Assembly: GCA_963729165.1 (NCBI GenBank)
Contig: CAVSMM010000010.1
Location: forward strand, 353,549-417,548
From: JACCZX01 sp963729165
GTDB taxonomy: Bacteria; Pseudomonadota; Gammaproteobacteria; Burkholderiales; Burkholderiaceae_F
Direction: 5' to 3'
Length of the DNA stretch: 64,000 nucleotides
In this document: positions 25,525 through 35,441 of the stretch, piece after piece
Numbering within the stretch: position 1 is the first letter of the stretch
Layout: the number at the start of each line of letters is the position of its first letter
Program-made: the position numbers and the translations under genes
The notes under the pieces: generated by a model
Seen by the model: only the letters and a program-made list of their open reading frames with translations
What the model was told of the DNA's origin: nothing
Databases searched by the model: none

Positions 25525-26834
25525 TTACTGCTGTTTCTTAGCAAAGTTCTCCAGCTCGGCAGTAAACTGGGTGATTCCCTTATCGACTGGCAATTGCCCG
25601 TTGATTGTCGGGATGAGGAAATTAGCTACCGCGCCAAAAGTTGGGCTGCCGACTCCGAAAATCGGGAGGACCGGCTCGAGGACCACGTGCGCCGCGGCGT
25701 CCGCACTATACTGGTTGTTCGGCTGCATTTGCTTGTACTCCGCGCTTTCCTGAAGCGGCAGATAGGCAGGGATGTGGCCACCGCCCGCCCATGCCGGCTG
25801 CTTGACGACATAGGCGATAAACTTCAGGGCGGCGGCGACTTTTTCCGGGGTTGGCGGAGTTTTGGCATTGTTTGGAATCGCCAGCGTATGCGCATCACCC
25901 CAGGTGTCGGGATTGTCAAACAGCTTCGGGAAAGCGACAATTCCATAGTCGAAGGGGAGTTTTCCATTTTTCTGCAAATCAACAACGGTGGGAACCTCCC
26001 AGTTGCCGTTAATCATGAAGGCGCAGCGGCCGGAGCTGAAAAGCGCCACCATCGCGGGGTAGGCCGTATTCTTCGTGATCAGTCCGCCTTCGGCCATGTC
26101 CACGAGGGTCTGCAGAGATGTCTTTCCCTGCTTTGGCATATCCGCAAAGGAGAGTTGTCCGTCCTTGAGGAAATCCCCATTTTGTTGTTTAAAGAACGTG
26201 TACCAGCGCGCGCCAGGTTGAGGCCTGATCGGTCGGAGCGCTCGAGAAGGCAATCGGCGTTAATCGAGCCTTTTCCTTCACTTGGGCGAGCATCTTTTTA
26301 AAGGCATCGAGGTTCTCGAGTCCCATCGGTTTGCCTTCAGGGTCCAAGACCCCAGCTTTCTGCAAGATGGTCTTATTGTAGTAGAGGACCAGCGTGTGGA
26401 TATCGAGCGGAATGCCGAAGAGTTCTTCGCTTTGTCCAAACTTCTTGCTCGCCTCGCGGGATCTCTCGACGACCGATTGCTGGAAATCCGACTCCTTCAG
26501 GCCGGCTTGGGAGAGTTCTTCCGCGGTAATCGGTCTTAGATCCTTCGCCGCGATTCCCGCCGGAAAATGGGAGAGGTGATAGCTCATCACATCGGGGGTC
26601 TGGCCGGCCACCACCGCGGTGTGAACTTTGGTGTAGAACGGCTCGCCCCAGGTAAGGGTCGTCTGGGTGACGCGGACCTCTTGCTGGCTCTTGTTGTATT
26701 CCTCCACGATTTGCTTCATCCGGATGCCATCGCCGCCGCCAAAAAAGTCCCAATAGGTAATTTCGACTGGAGCAGCTTGGGCCAACGTCAGGCACAGCAA
26801 GGCATCCTGCCACGTGTAAGAAGAGTCTTTTCAT
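25525..26834 (-). CDS. Sugar ABC transporter substrate-binding protein, frameshifted
   Basis: ATG 26834 gives MKRLFLHVAG and, after an indel near 26,800, the rest of a signal peptide (VLCLTLAQAAPVEITYWDFF). The body reads GIRMKQIVEEYNKSQQEVRV and FGIPLDIHTLVLYYNKTI. After a second indel near 26,215 come FFKQQNGDFLKDGQLSFADM, FSSGRCAFMINGNWEVP and the C-terminal lobe. This is a cluster B binding protein of the CUT1 type. Because it sits next to a GH51 enzyme, arabinose-containing oligosaccharides are the likely ligand. Confidence 0.85.
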
Positions 26835-26872
26835 AAAGATGTTGGGGGTTGTGTTTTAAGTTAACGGAGTGG

Positions 26873-28377
26873 CTAATAAGAGACCGAGAGCATATTCCAC
26901 GACATTGGAGGCAATTTTGCGACAACTTTGTCGGCCTTGACGGAGAATTCGTTGTGTTGCTTCGGGCTGACGTTGTTCGGCATTTTGGCGGAATTGGTCG
27001 CAAGAAGATCCGGACCCGCGATCGCGAGAGCGGTGCAGCCGGTAGCCGGCGGGAACCCGCGCAAGTCGAGGGACACTTCCACAGAGTCAGCTTCGCGATT
27101 AAGGATGAAGAAGACGACTTTGTTTTTGGCTGCATCGTGGACGGCCGCAGCGACGATGTTATCGGCAGTTCCGGCGGTTTTTGTTTCGTGCTGGTGAGAC
27201 TGACCTTGGCTTCCAGGACGCTGCCATGTGCGTGCTCGGTCACGATCTTGAAAGGATGAAAGATCGTCTGGCGCCAGGCAGCGCCACCGGCTTCAGCGAA
27301 GATCAATCCAATCACGTTGACGAGCTGCGCCTGGCAGGCCACTTTCACGCGATCGGCATTATTCAAAAGCGTGATAAGTGCCCCCCCAACCATAAGCGCA
27401 TCCTGTAGATCGTAGATTTCTTCAATCAATGGCGGCGCTACGGGCCACCCGGGCTTGGCCATGTGCTCGCCCGATCGCGCTTTGTACCACACGTTCCATT
27501 CATCGAAACACAACATGATTCGCTTCGAAGACTTTCGTTTTGCGGCCACCGCATCGCAGACCGCTACCGTCTCTCGGATGTAGCGGTCCATAATCTCGAC
27601 CCAGCCAAGGAACTCGAAGCACATCATTGTGTGGATTTTCATAATACATGTGGAGAGAGACGAAGTCCGTCACATCCAACGTGTGGTCGAGGACCTCGTA
27701 CTCCCAAGCTGCGAAAGTCGGCATTGATCGAGCTGAAGAGCCGCAGGATGATACCTCGATAGATGGATCCACCCACTTCATCACCTTGCCAGCCTCGACA
27801 GCAATGCGACCGTATTCGGTGCTGTTTTCTTGCAGATCTGCCACGGCCCATCCATTTCGTTGCCCAGGCACCAGAACTTGACCCCGTGAGGTTCCTTGAA
27901 ACCATGGGAGGCTCTCAGATCGCTGAGCTTTGTCCCTCCCGGGTGATTGCAATACTCGAGGTATTCTCTCGCCTCGTGCGGGCCGCGGGTCCCGAGGTTG
28001 ACTCCGAGCATCGGCTCCGTCCGGGCCAGTTTGCACCAGGTAATAAATTCGTTCGTCCCAAAGGCGTTGGTTTCGGTGCTCATCCAGGCGAGATCCAGTC
28101 GGCGTGGGCGGGACTCCACCGGGCCGACCCCGTCTTCCCAGTTGCACCCAGACATGTAATTGCCCCCAGGATAGCGGATGATGGTGGGGCCCAGCTCTCG
28201 CACCAATTCGAGAACGTCACCACGGAAGCCGTTGGCATCCGCCGTCGGATGGCCCGGCTCAAAGATGCCGGTATACACGCAGCGTCCCATGTGTTCCACG
28301 AAGGAGCCAAAAAGGCGACGGTCGAGCTGGGAAATGGTAAAATCGGAATCGACGATTATTCGAGCTTCTTTCATCAC
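26873..28377 (-). CDS. Alpha-L-arabinofuranosidase, GH51 family, frameshifted
   Basis: GH51 enzymes remove arabinofuranosyl groups from arabinan and arabinoxylan. The start MKEARIIVDSDFTISQLDRR and LFGSFVEHMGRCVYTGIFEP are diagnostic. The acid/base Glu lies in FWCLGNEMDGPWQ and the nucleophile Glu in IMLCFDEWNVWYKARSGEHM. The C-terminal beta domain ends AKLPPMSWNMLSVSY at 26,873. At least three indels (about 27,800, 27,610 and 27,150) break the frame, but both catalytic residues and both ends are present. No signal peptide is visible, so it acts inside the cell on imported oligosaccharides. It is the first gene of the operon. Confidence 0.85.
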
Positions 28378-28379
28378 GT

Positions 28380-29337
28380 CAGAATTCGGTTGAGGTGCTC
28401 GCGCAAGGCGGCTGAGAAGCTTGGTATGGATGGCTCAACACTCATTTGCTCGGGGTTCCTCTCCTCGTTTATGAAAAACAAACGTATCGCATAGCGGCTT
28501 CGGATTGGTTCGATTTTCGAGGATTTGGTGACCGCCTGCCGTCCTCCAGGCGCTGCGTCCTCCGGCTTGGGCTGATCGTGTGTCGTTGATATTCTCGAGC
28601 CGGAGTTCCGAGACCTTTCTTTGGTGCAGCGGTTGCGCTTCATCGCCGCGCACTCCGTTCCAATATTCAAGAGCGTGGCTGTTACTGGAGAGGAGCGCAT
28701 CATAACAGGGTCCAGCTACCTATGCGACCCGAGTTCGGGAAGTCAATGGTTTTTTGGGCAAAAAGGGCTCTTCTTCTGCGGCCTTGTCGCCGCCGTTTGT
28801 TTAATAATTGCGGTTTTTAGGCCGTGGAATAATGAGCCGCTCACTTAGAGTTTCCAAAACTGCGCGGCGCGTGCCAAATGTTCCTCGCGTGACATAAAGA
28901 TCCCGCACAGCAGCTGGAAGACGTTATCTAAGAGTATTGCTAATCCCTAAGTAAGCTATTAGTCGATTATCTCAACGCTAGTCCCGGTAGGTTCACGACT
29001 GCTCCGCTTGCATAAGTAGCTGCATGGATAAAACACGAGGAAGAGGATAGGCTAATACCATACGGGACAGAGCGGATTGCTTCGGCGGAGAATGGGTCGG
29101 TTGCTTTGATCTGTTCGCTTGGAATTCCGCGTTGACGTTCGGGGGACCGGAATCTCTCTTCTGCCATGGTGCGGAGCGTTCTCAGTTCTCCTATTCAACT
29201 CACCATCCCATTTGTGCTTGCAGGCATGGCACACATTTCCGCGGGTTGGGGTCAAGTCGAGACGAACGGCTAGCGAGTTGTAGCCGAAGCGAGGCTTAGG
29301 GGATTCGTTTGTCAGTTGCGCCGCCGTTCGCTTGGGG
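28380..29337. other. Intergenic stretch without recognisable genes
   Basis: ORFs here are short and of biased composition. One plus-strand ORF at 28,621-28,848 ends with a hydrophobic stretch (LFFCGLVAAVCLIIAVFRPW), but I cannot link it to a family. Part of this stretch must hold the promoter of the arabinoside operon reading left. No palindrome or regulator gene stands out. Confidence 0.4.
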
Positions 29338-29350
29338 CTAGTGTGCTGCT

Positions 29351-29926
29351 GTGCTTAGAGGTGTTGTCACCCTCGTCGTCTCTGTCGTCATATCCGCATC
29401 TTTGTTCGCTGAAGGTGGCGGGTGCGGCGGCGGGGGAGGAGGAGGCGGAGGTTTCTGCGGCTTTGGAGGCGATTCAGGGTATCCCTTTGAGCTGCCGAAA
29501 GTCGAAGAGGACGTCGATGTTGGGGGCCTGACATTGAAGCTGAACCGAACCAAATGGGGTTATTCGGTCTTCGCGAGCTCGGCGGAGGGTCCGCTGGCGC
29601 GATTCGTCGGGGAGGATATCGAGGTGACGCTTCGTCGGATCGCGTCCCCTTCCGGCACCGACCGCACCTTGGCTGAGACGTTGGCGACAGAGGCTGGCGT
29701 GCTCTATGCCCGCCCTATCTCGACATCAGGGGCGATTACCGGAGTGAAGGCTGCCTACGGAAGTCGTCAAAGCGTTTGGGCCGACCAGACGAAAGTGCGC
29801 TACTTCCTCAAGGTCGCCGGGTCGAATTGGCTCTGTTTCGAGGCTCGTCCAACAGGCAAGTCCCCGCAATGGCAAGATGCGAACGACCTCATTCTCGGTG
29901 CCAAGCGTGATCGCTCGCGCGGCTGA
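29351..29926 (+). CDS. Secreted hypothetical protein with Cys-Gly tract
   Basis: The 191-residue protein starts MLRGVVTLVVSVVISASLFA, a clear signal peptide. The mature N-terminus is CGGGGGGGGGFCGFGG. The rest is a compact domain (LTLKLNRTKWGYSVFASSAE to WLCFEARPTGKSPQWQD) that I cannot assign. If the first cysteine after the signal is lipidated the glycine run would be a flexible linker, but the region before it (FAEGGGC) is not a clean lipobox. The frame is intact. It stands alone between two minus-strand groups. Confidence 0.6.
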   Translation: MLRGVVTLVVSVVISASLFAEGGGCGGGGGGGGGFCGFGGDSGYPFELPKVEEDVDVGGLTLKLNRTKWGYSVFASSAEGPLARFVGEDIEVTLRRIASPSGTDRTLAETLATEAGVLYARPISTSGAITGVKAAYGSRQSVWADQTKVRYFLKVAGSNWLCFEARPTGKSPQWQDANDLILGAKRDRSRG

Positions 29927-30094
29927 TTTGCGACTCATCGGCTTGTTGCGCCTTCGCGCTCCGAAGGGCATTGCTTAGGTATCATCCTGCTTGCGAAACC
30001 GCGAGGAACCTCAGAGGAAATCGGAAAGTCACGATTCTCGGTGTCGCTTTTGGTGAAAAGACTTCACCACCGCCTGAGCTTCCTCTAGCGATTA

Positions 30095-30601
30095 TCAAGC
30101 CTGGTATTGTTCGTCGCTGACCTTTTCCATCCAGTCGACCGCCTTGCCGTCGAGCTGTTCCTGAATGGCGATGTGCGTCATGGCCGTCGTTGGGGCGGCG
30201 CCATGCCAATGTTTTTCGCCAGGTGGGATCCAGATCACGTCGCCCGGCCGGATCTCCTCGATCGGGCCTCCCCAGTGCTGCGCTCGGCCGCACCCGGCCG
30301 TGACAATCAGGGTCTGACCTAGCGGATGGGTGTGCCAGGCTGTTCGAGCCCCTGGTTCGAAGGTGACACTGGCGCCGAGGGCGCGGGCGGGCGCGTTTGC
30401 CTGGAACAAGGGATCGATGCGCACTGTCCCGGTAAACCAATCGGCCGGTCCTTGACCGGATGGTTGTGAGCCAACTCTTTTAATTTCCATGTTGATCTGC
30501 GGTGTTTGGGTTGAATGAGCGTCGACTTGCCCGCGGAGAAGCACCGGGGTGGCGAGCAGAGCACCCGTGGCTTTCAGAAAGCTGCGTCGGGAAACGGTCA
30601 T
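30095..30601 (-). CDS. Cupin-domain protein with twin-arginine signal
   Basis: The protein from ATG 30601 begins MTVSRRSFLKATGALLATPV, a twin-arginine export signal with SRRSFLK. The mature part is a single cupin barrel with WHTHPLGQTLIVTAG (two metal-binding His) and GDVIWIPPGEKHWHGAAPTT. It ends EKVSDEQYQA. A near-identical paralogue lies at 62,962-63,469. Small cupins of this kind often accompany SDR and aldo-keto reductase genes, as here. The exact reaction is unknown. The frame is intact. Confidence 0.85.
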   Translation of the reverse strand: MTVSRRSFLKATGALLATPVLLRGQVDAHSTQTPQINMEIKRVGSQPSGQGPADWFTGTVRIDPLFQANAPARALGASVTFEPGARTAWHTHPLGQTLIVTAGCGRAQHWGGPIEEIRPGDVIWIPPGEKHWHGAAPTTAMTHIAIQEQLDGKAVDWMEKVSDEQYQA

Positions 30602-30753
30602 GATCGGAGAATAGCGGATTTGCAACTATGGATTCATCAAGCAGCAATCTGGGGTGAGCTCACTTCGCCGCGAGTGGTTGCTCTCGCATCGTGTGGGACC
30701 ATGAGTTGATCTTCCCCATAAGTATGCACGTGCACGAGTTCGGTGATCGTTAT

Positions 30754-31739
30754 CTACTGATGTCCGACGATCGCGATGCGGGACATACGGCTCTTCGAGA
30801 TGTGCCACCTCTGCGTCGGTCAATTTAACGGACAGAGCGCCAACCGCATTTTCAAGATGCGTGATCTTCGTGGCCCCGATGATGGGTGCCGTCACCGGCT
30901 TCTTCTGTAACAACCAGGCAAGCGCGACATGAACGCGCGGAACGCCGTGCTTTGAGCGCGATCTCCGCAACCCGCTCCACGACTTGTCGATCAGTTTCCG
31001 CGGTCGCATCGTACTTGCTCTTCGCGATTTGATCGGTTTCGGAACGAAGCGTGCTTTCCGAGGACCAGTCACGCGTCAATCGTCCGGAGGCGAGTGGACT
31101 ATACGGGATCACCCCAATCTTCTCCTCGCGGCAGAGCGGTAGCATCTCCCGCTCCTCTTCGCGGTAGAGGAGGTTCAGGTGATCCTGCATCGAGACGAAG
31201 CGGGTCCACCCATACTTCTCGGCGACGTGCAGCGCCTTGTGGAACTGCCACGCCCACATGGCGGAGGCGCCGATATAGCGGGCCTTGCCCGCCCTGACCA
31301 CGTCATGCAGCGCTTCCATCGTCTCCTCGATTGGGGTTCCGTAATCCCAGCGATGGATCAGGTAGAGGTCCACGTAATCGGTCTCAAGTCTCTTCAGGCT
31401 CTTGTCGATCTCGCTCAGGATCGCCTTGCGCGAGAGCCCGGCACCATTCGGTCCCTCGTGCATTTTGCCGTGTACCTTGGTGGCAATGACGACCTCGTCC
31501 CGATTTGCGAAGTCCTTTAAAGCGCGTCCAAGGATCTCCTCGCTCTTCCCAATCGAGTAGACGTTGGCCGTATCGAAGAAATTGATGCCAAGCTCGAGGG
31601 CTTTCTGGATGATTGGCCGGCTGTTTTCCTCGTTCAGGACCCATTTGTGAATCCACCGTTCCGCGTCCCCGAACCCCATGCAACCAAGGCAGATTCGAGA
31701 CACGTCCATTCCTGTGTTTCCTAGCTTCGTGTATTCCAT
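30754..31739 (-). CDS. Aldo/keto reductase, frameshifted near the C-terminus
   Basis: This NADPH-dependent TIM-barrel oxidoreductase begins MEYTKLGNTGMDVSRICLGC. The catalytic tetrad is visible as Asp in NFFDTANVYS, Tyr in the same segment, Lys in VVIATKVHGK and His in LYLIHRWDYG. The barrel continues with SMQDHLNLLYREEEREMLPL and GVIPYSPLASGRLTRDWSSE. After an indel near 30,965 the protein continues HGVPRVHVALAWLLQKKPVT and APIIGATKITHLENAVGALS. The end near 30,754 is inferred from a third frame (IAIVGHQ). A short piece of a close copy lies at 35.1 kb. Confidence 0.85.
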
Positions 31740-31845
31740 GTGATGTTCTCTCTTTACATTACCTGCGTTCAAACCCTCCATGACGGTTACCGTGGTCGGG
31801 CGTATTCATCAAGATGACGTATTCACCGTTCGATGATTGGAAGGA

Positions 31846-32229
31846 TCAGGCACCGGTGTCGCGCGGCATGACCTTGACTGTTGCGGAGCGAGCGCGTGCG
31901 CCGAGCATTGAGCTCAGATATGGACTGCCATGGTACCTCGCGCGGTAGGCGTCGTCGAGGAGGTCGTTGATCGGGCCGTCGACGCTCTCGAACGTGACTT
32001 CCTTTCTCATCCCGGCGACAGTGATCCGCCCCGCCTTCTGCCGTACCGCGGCCTGATACCAGCGAGATCTCTGGCCGCTGTAGGCGCGCACGTAGAGCGC
32101 GTGGTCCACCGCGACGGACCAAATCCAGGTCGGGGTGCCATACGTGACGCCGTCCTCACGGAACGGCGAAATGTGCAGGTCATCGGCTTCAGCGATCTTG
32201 CGTAGTTCCTCTGTCGACCATGTAGCCAT
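31846..32229 (-). CDS. DUF2255 family protein
   Basis: The 127-residue protein starts MATWSTEELRKIAEADDLHI and contains TWIWSVAVDHALYVRAYSGQ and RSRWYQAAVRQKAGRITVAG. These segments and the length match DUF2255, a small beta-rich family found beside AraC, SDR and aldo-keto reductase genes. The fold may be related to the FMN-binding split barrel, but that is inference. The frame is intact. Confidence 0.75.
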   Translation of the reverse strand: MATWSTEELRKIAEADDLHISPFREDGVTYGTPTWIWSVAVDHALYVRAYSGQRSRWYQAAVRQKAGRITVAGMRKEVTFESVDGPINDLLDDAYRARYHGSPYLSSMLGARARSATVKVMPRDTGA

Positions 32230-32329
32230 TTGGGATCTCCTTTAACTTGACATTCTCCAGATTAGCTCGGCCTGCGTCCGTCAGAGAGGTGGAGGAGGCT
32301 GCGGGATGTTTCGCGGATCAAAGAACGAC

Positions 32330-33209
32330 CTATTCCTTCGAAACATCCTTAACAATGTTAATGGCATTCAGGGTTCTTGGGAATCCAATGAATGGAAGAC
32401 AGAAAGTAATGGCTGATACCACGGTCTCACGACTGTTGCCTACCTTGAGATTTCCAGTGGCGTGCGACTTTATCTGTAGATCAGTTCCTCCCAAGGCACA
32501 GAGAACACAAAGGATCAATAGTTCCCTCGTTTGTAAATCTAGTCCCGCACGGGTGTAGAGGTCGCCAAAGCAAAGTTCAGTAAGGTACCTGGGAATGCTC
32601 TCTCTTTGTTCTTCTGGGAGATTGGCGACAGCCTGCTTGATTCTGTCTCCATAGATAGGAAACTGTATCTCTCCTCCCTTTGCAAAACGGTCGCCTTCTT
32701 CAATTTGCCTCTGACTTTCGAGAGGTAGCGAAATTCCTCGACTCAACATTACCTCGTTGACGATTTTGAGCGCCTCTTGCACCCGCGGGAAGCCAATGAA
32801 TGGTGCACACTGGTAGAGAGACTCCTTGATCTCAATGGGTGTGACTCCGATATTCAGTGCTGCCCCGACATGGACCCTGACTTCGGAGAGGCACTGAATG
32901 GTCGTTAGGACCACGAGCGCGATCAATTCCCGTTGGCGTCGATCGAGGTTGCCCTGATAGATATATTTCTCCGTAGGTGAAGCGCTTCATGATTTCGAAG
33001 AACTCGGGATCAAGGTCTGCCCCGCTGAGCTGCGCAGTTCCGAACAGTTCGTGTAACTTATCCTCGGCCCGCTCGGATCTGTTCACTTGTTTTTCCCTCT
33101 CTCCGACGAGATTCTGCTGAGCCTGCCCCTGCATGGCTAAGCTGACGAGCACTGCTAACGCGATGCCGTGAGCGAGAAGCGCTTTCCGCGAGGAAGAATG
33201 AATTTTCAT
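32330..33209 (-). CDS. Carboxymuconolactone decarboxylase-like protein with two domains and signal peptide, frameshifted
   Basis: ATG 33209 gives MKIHSSSRKALLAHGIALAV and a signal peptide ending in QGQAQ. The first AhpD-like domain has DLDPEFFEIMKRFTYGEIY, an indel near 32,955, and then VVLTTIQCLSEVRVHVGAAL. The second has ELCFGDLYTRAGLDLQTREL and LILCVLCALGGTDLQIKSHA. Both domains keep the all-helical CMD fold. The CxxC of peroxidase-type AhpD is not clearly present, so a redox role is unproven. Exported two-domain CMD proteins recur in AraC/SDR/cupin gene groups. Confidence 0.8.
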
Positions 33210-33335
33210 AGGACGATTAATCTTTGACATGTTCCCTTATAGCGGAGGCAAAGCCATCTCGACTCCGGAAGTTACTGTGGAGAATGTTTCCAACTCGGAC
33301 CCAAAATGTCCAATCGCGAGCTGCTCTGCCTCGCC

Positions 33336-33618
33336 CTAAAGGTCCTGGCGTGTGGGCCGGAAGAGAATTTCGTTCACGTCGACATCCTCTGGCTGGCTCA
33401 TCGCGAAGGCAACTGCCCGCGCGAACGAGTCGGCGGGAATCGCGAGCTCGTTGTAGAACTTGAATGCTTCGCGGTGCTCTGGTCTTTGTGTGCGATCCGA
33501 CGTGCCCCCAGCACAAGGGTTGCCCCTTCCGCGCAGGGAAGCCGGGCAGTTGCTTCGCCCAGACCGCTGCTCGCAGCCCGTGATGACGAACGACTTTTCA
33601 GTCGATGTTATTACTCAT
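33336..33618 (-). pseudogene. SDR remnant: N-terminus joined to C-terminus
   Basis: ATG 33618 starts MSNNID, as in the full SDR at 58.8-59.6 kb, and a second frame gives SSGLGEATARLPCAEGATLV then LGARR. The sequence then jumps directly to NELAIPADSFARAVAFAMSQ and PEDVDVNEILFRPTRQDL, ending at 33,336. About 430 bases holding NNAG and YxxxK are missing. The loss of the catalytic core makes this a real remnant, not just a frameshift. Confidence 0.75.
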
Positions 33619-33690
33619 TATTCGATTCCTGCTTGCGAGATCGAGCGACAGCGCACTTACCGCGATCTCTGCGCTCGATGGTCATACGAA

Positions 33691-33755
33691 CTAGTCGCTC
33701 TGCTGGTGGTAAACCAGAGGGCCCCCAACTGTGAAAACGACCGAGACCCGGGAGC
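33691..33755 (-). pseudogene. C-terminal remnant of the FTVGGPLVY protein family
   Basis: The minus strand reads RVSVVFTVGGPLVYHQQSD and stops at 33,691. The same ending appears at 47.4 kb (VGVVFTVGGPLVYEEGGQSV) and at the right edge (ISVAFTVGGPLVYQLRSDQF). The rest of the gene is gone. It lies between the AraC operator-like motif and the SDR remnant, the same order as at 63.5-63.9 kb. Confidence 0.55.
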
Positions 33756-33965
33756 CCGCCGCAAGGTGCTTGAGGAGCTTGCCGGAGCGAATGTTTGCCC
33801 GGCTAACCGCGACTGATCTCGGCCTTGCGTGCTCATGTCGCACTAGCGCGTGAGAAGTGCAGAGTGACGGGGACGAACAAACTGACGTTGTAAACTCTTG
33901 TGACATAGATTCTGAACGAGACCATCGCCCATCGACCAAGCGGCTGCTCTCGGGTTCGTGCGGAC

Positions 33966-33981
33966 CCTGTCGTATTCTTGC
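33966..33981 (-). promoter_or_regulatory. Operator-like motif GCAAGAATACGACAGG
   Basis: On the minus strand this 16-mer lies 25 bases after the stop of the AraC gene at 34,006. Closely related 16-mers occur at 47,990 and 51,255, and an extended version at 43.1, 47.8, 54.4 and 61.3 kb. About 70 bases around this copy also match the copy at 51.2 kb. The likely role is binding of the local AraC-type regulators. Confidence 0.5.
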
Positions 33982-34005
33982 GGAAAAGCGGTGGGCGCTT
34001 AAGCC

Positions 34006-34913
34006 TTAAAGGGCGTTGCGAAACTCCGTGGGCGTCACGCCCACGATCCGCCGAAAGACCTGGGCAAAATGGCTTGGACTTGTGTAGCCGACTTCGAGCG
34101 CGATTTCGATGAGGCTCCGGGACGTCTCGCGGATCAGTCGCTGGGCTTGCAGCATACGCTCTCGGGTTACGAATTGCAGAGGCGTCATTCCCGTGGCCTG
34201 CTTGAACACGCGTGAGAAATGGAAAGGACTCAGCTCCGCCAGCTCGGCCAGCTTCTCGATGGAGATACTTTCCGCGAGGTTGGCACGCACATAATCCTCG
34301 ATCTTGCGGAGCCGTGCGATCGGCAAGCCGCCGCGATAGTCAGGCCTCTGCGATGCGACGTTCGTATATTTCTCGGCGATGTGGATCGCCAGAAGATGCG
34401 CGAAAGCAGCGACACGTTTCGCGTTGCCCGCAGTTCCGGCTCGAGAGCAGCTCGGCGCAGGCGAAACAGAAATGAGCGAGCGTTTCATCGCGGCCAAAAA
34501 ACTCAGCTCACCTCTACATCAGCGGCCTTGTCTCCATAGACTGCTTCCAGCGCTGCGGTGAGCTGATCTACGGAAAGGTGAATATGAAGAACCTCCAGTT
34601 CTGCTCCCGAAGGTGAGTTCCAGCGCAATTCGTAAGGGGTCTTCGACCGGGTAACGAAAAGGTCTCCACGCCGCACGCGGTGGGGTAGCCAGGCGCCGCC
34701 AGTCTCACGTTCCTCGAACTCTGCCGAACCCGCGACGTTGCATGCGATCAACGGCTCTGCCGTGGCCGGCACGAGAAACCCATCCACCACGCGAGGAAAG
34801 CGGTAGCGCCGCACGAAAAGCCCCGGCCACTTTAGCGTGGCACTGTCCGCGACCACCTCACCTCCCAGATAGCGGGGAAATACCTCAGCGGTGGTGCGTT
34901 CAGGGGTTTTCAT
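34006..34913 (-). CDS. AraC-family regulator, frameshifted
   Basis: The N-terminal sensor domain starts MKTPERTTAEVFPRYLGGEV and contains LFVRRYRFPRVVDGFLVPAT. The C-terminal HTH pair reads ISIEKLAELAELSPFHFSRV and IEIALEVGYTSPSHFAQVFR, ending GVTPTEFRNAL. Two indels around 34,500-34,430 split the frames; the linker reads FFGRDETLAHFCFACAELLS once corrected. It is a close paralogue of the regulator at 61,350-62,255. It probably activates the genes reading left from it (33.9 to 30.1 kb). The inducer is unknown. Confidence 0.85.
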
Positions 34914-34984
34914 GAATGCGGATGAGTTGACCTGTTCAGGATATAGGTCCCTTGGAACTGCTGAACCACTCACAGCCACCATGC

Positions 34985-35350
34985 CTTCCCAATATTTGAA
35001 CGCAACAGCGTAGGTGTTCTCGGTGGACCTGTCTCTTGAGGCTCTTGTCGATCTCGCTCAGGATCGCCTTGCGCGAGAGCCCGCCGCCATTTGGTCCCTC
35101 GTGCATTTTGCCATGCACCTTGGGGCAATGACGATTTCGTCCCGATTTGAATCCGCGATAGTCATTAATCAGCCCGAAGGTGCAGTTGGGTCTGCCGCAT
35201 ATCCTGATGCGGCTCGGGAGGAAGTTCAGCTTCATTTGAACGGCGGTAACTTTCGGCACGCTGGAACGGATCGTCTGGATTATCGACTCGCGGGCCGGCG
35301 CACTCGAGCAGCGTGTCAGCCCCGATTCCGTTCGTCCTTGATGTAGGCCA
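34985..35350 (-). pseudogene. Fused remnants of an aldo-keto reductase and a zinc ADH
   Basis: The minus strand carries KVHGKMHEGPNGGGLSRKAI and LSEIDKSLKR, almost the same as residues near 70-100 of the reductase at 30.7-31.7 kb, over about 120 bases only. Just upstream the strand reads NGIGADTLLECAG, matching the TDGIGADAVLECVG segment of the ADH at 46.4-47.4 kb. Neither gene has its ends. Two families have been joined, and both pieces are non-functional. Confidence 0.6.
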
Positions 35351-35441
35351 CGCGGCCAGTCCTTTAATCTGTTCCTTTTTGGAGGCAGCGGGAGCGAACC
35401 TGGCCCTCGCGCCGAACGATAAACCGATTATCTTCGCTACT

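Noticed and set aside
28374..28703. A 109-residue minus-strand ORF upstream of the GH51 gene
   Set aside because: It has no recognisable domain, biased composition and no ribosome-binding site, and it overlaps the probable promoter region.
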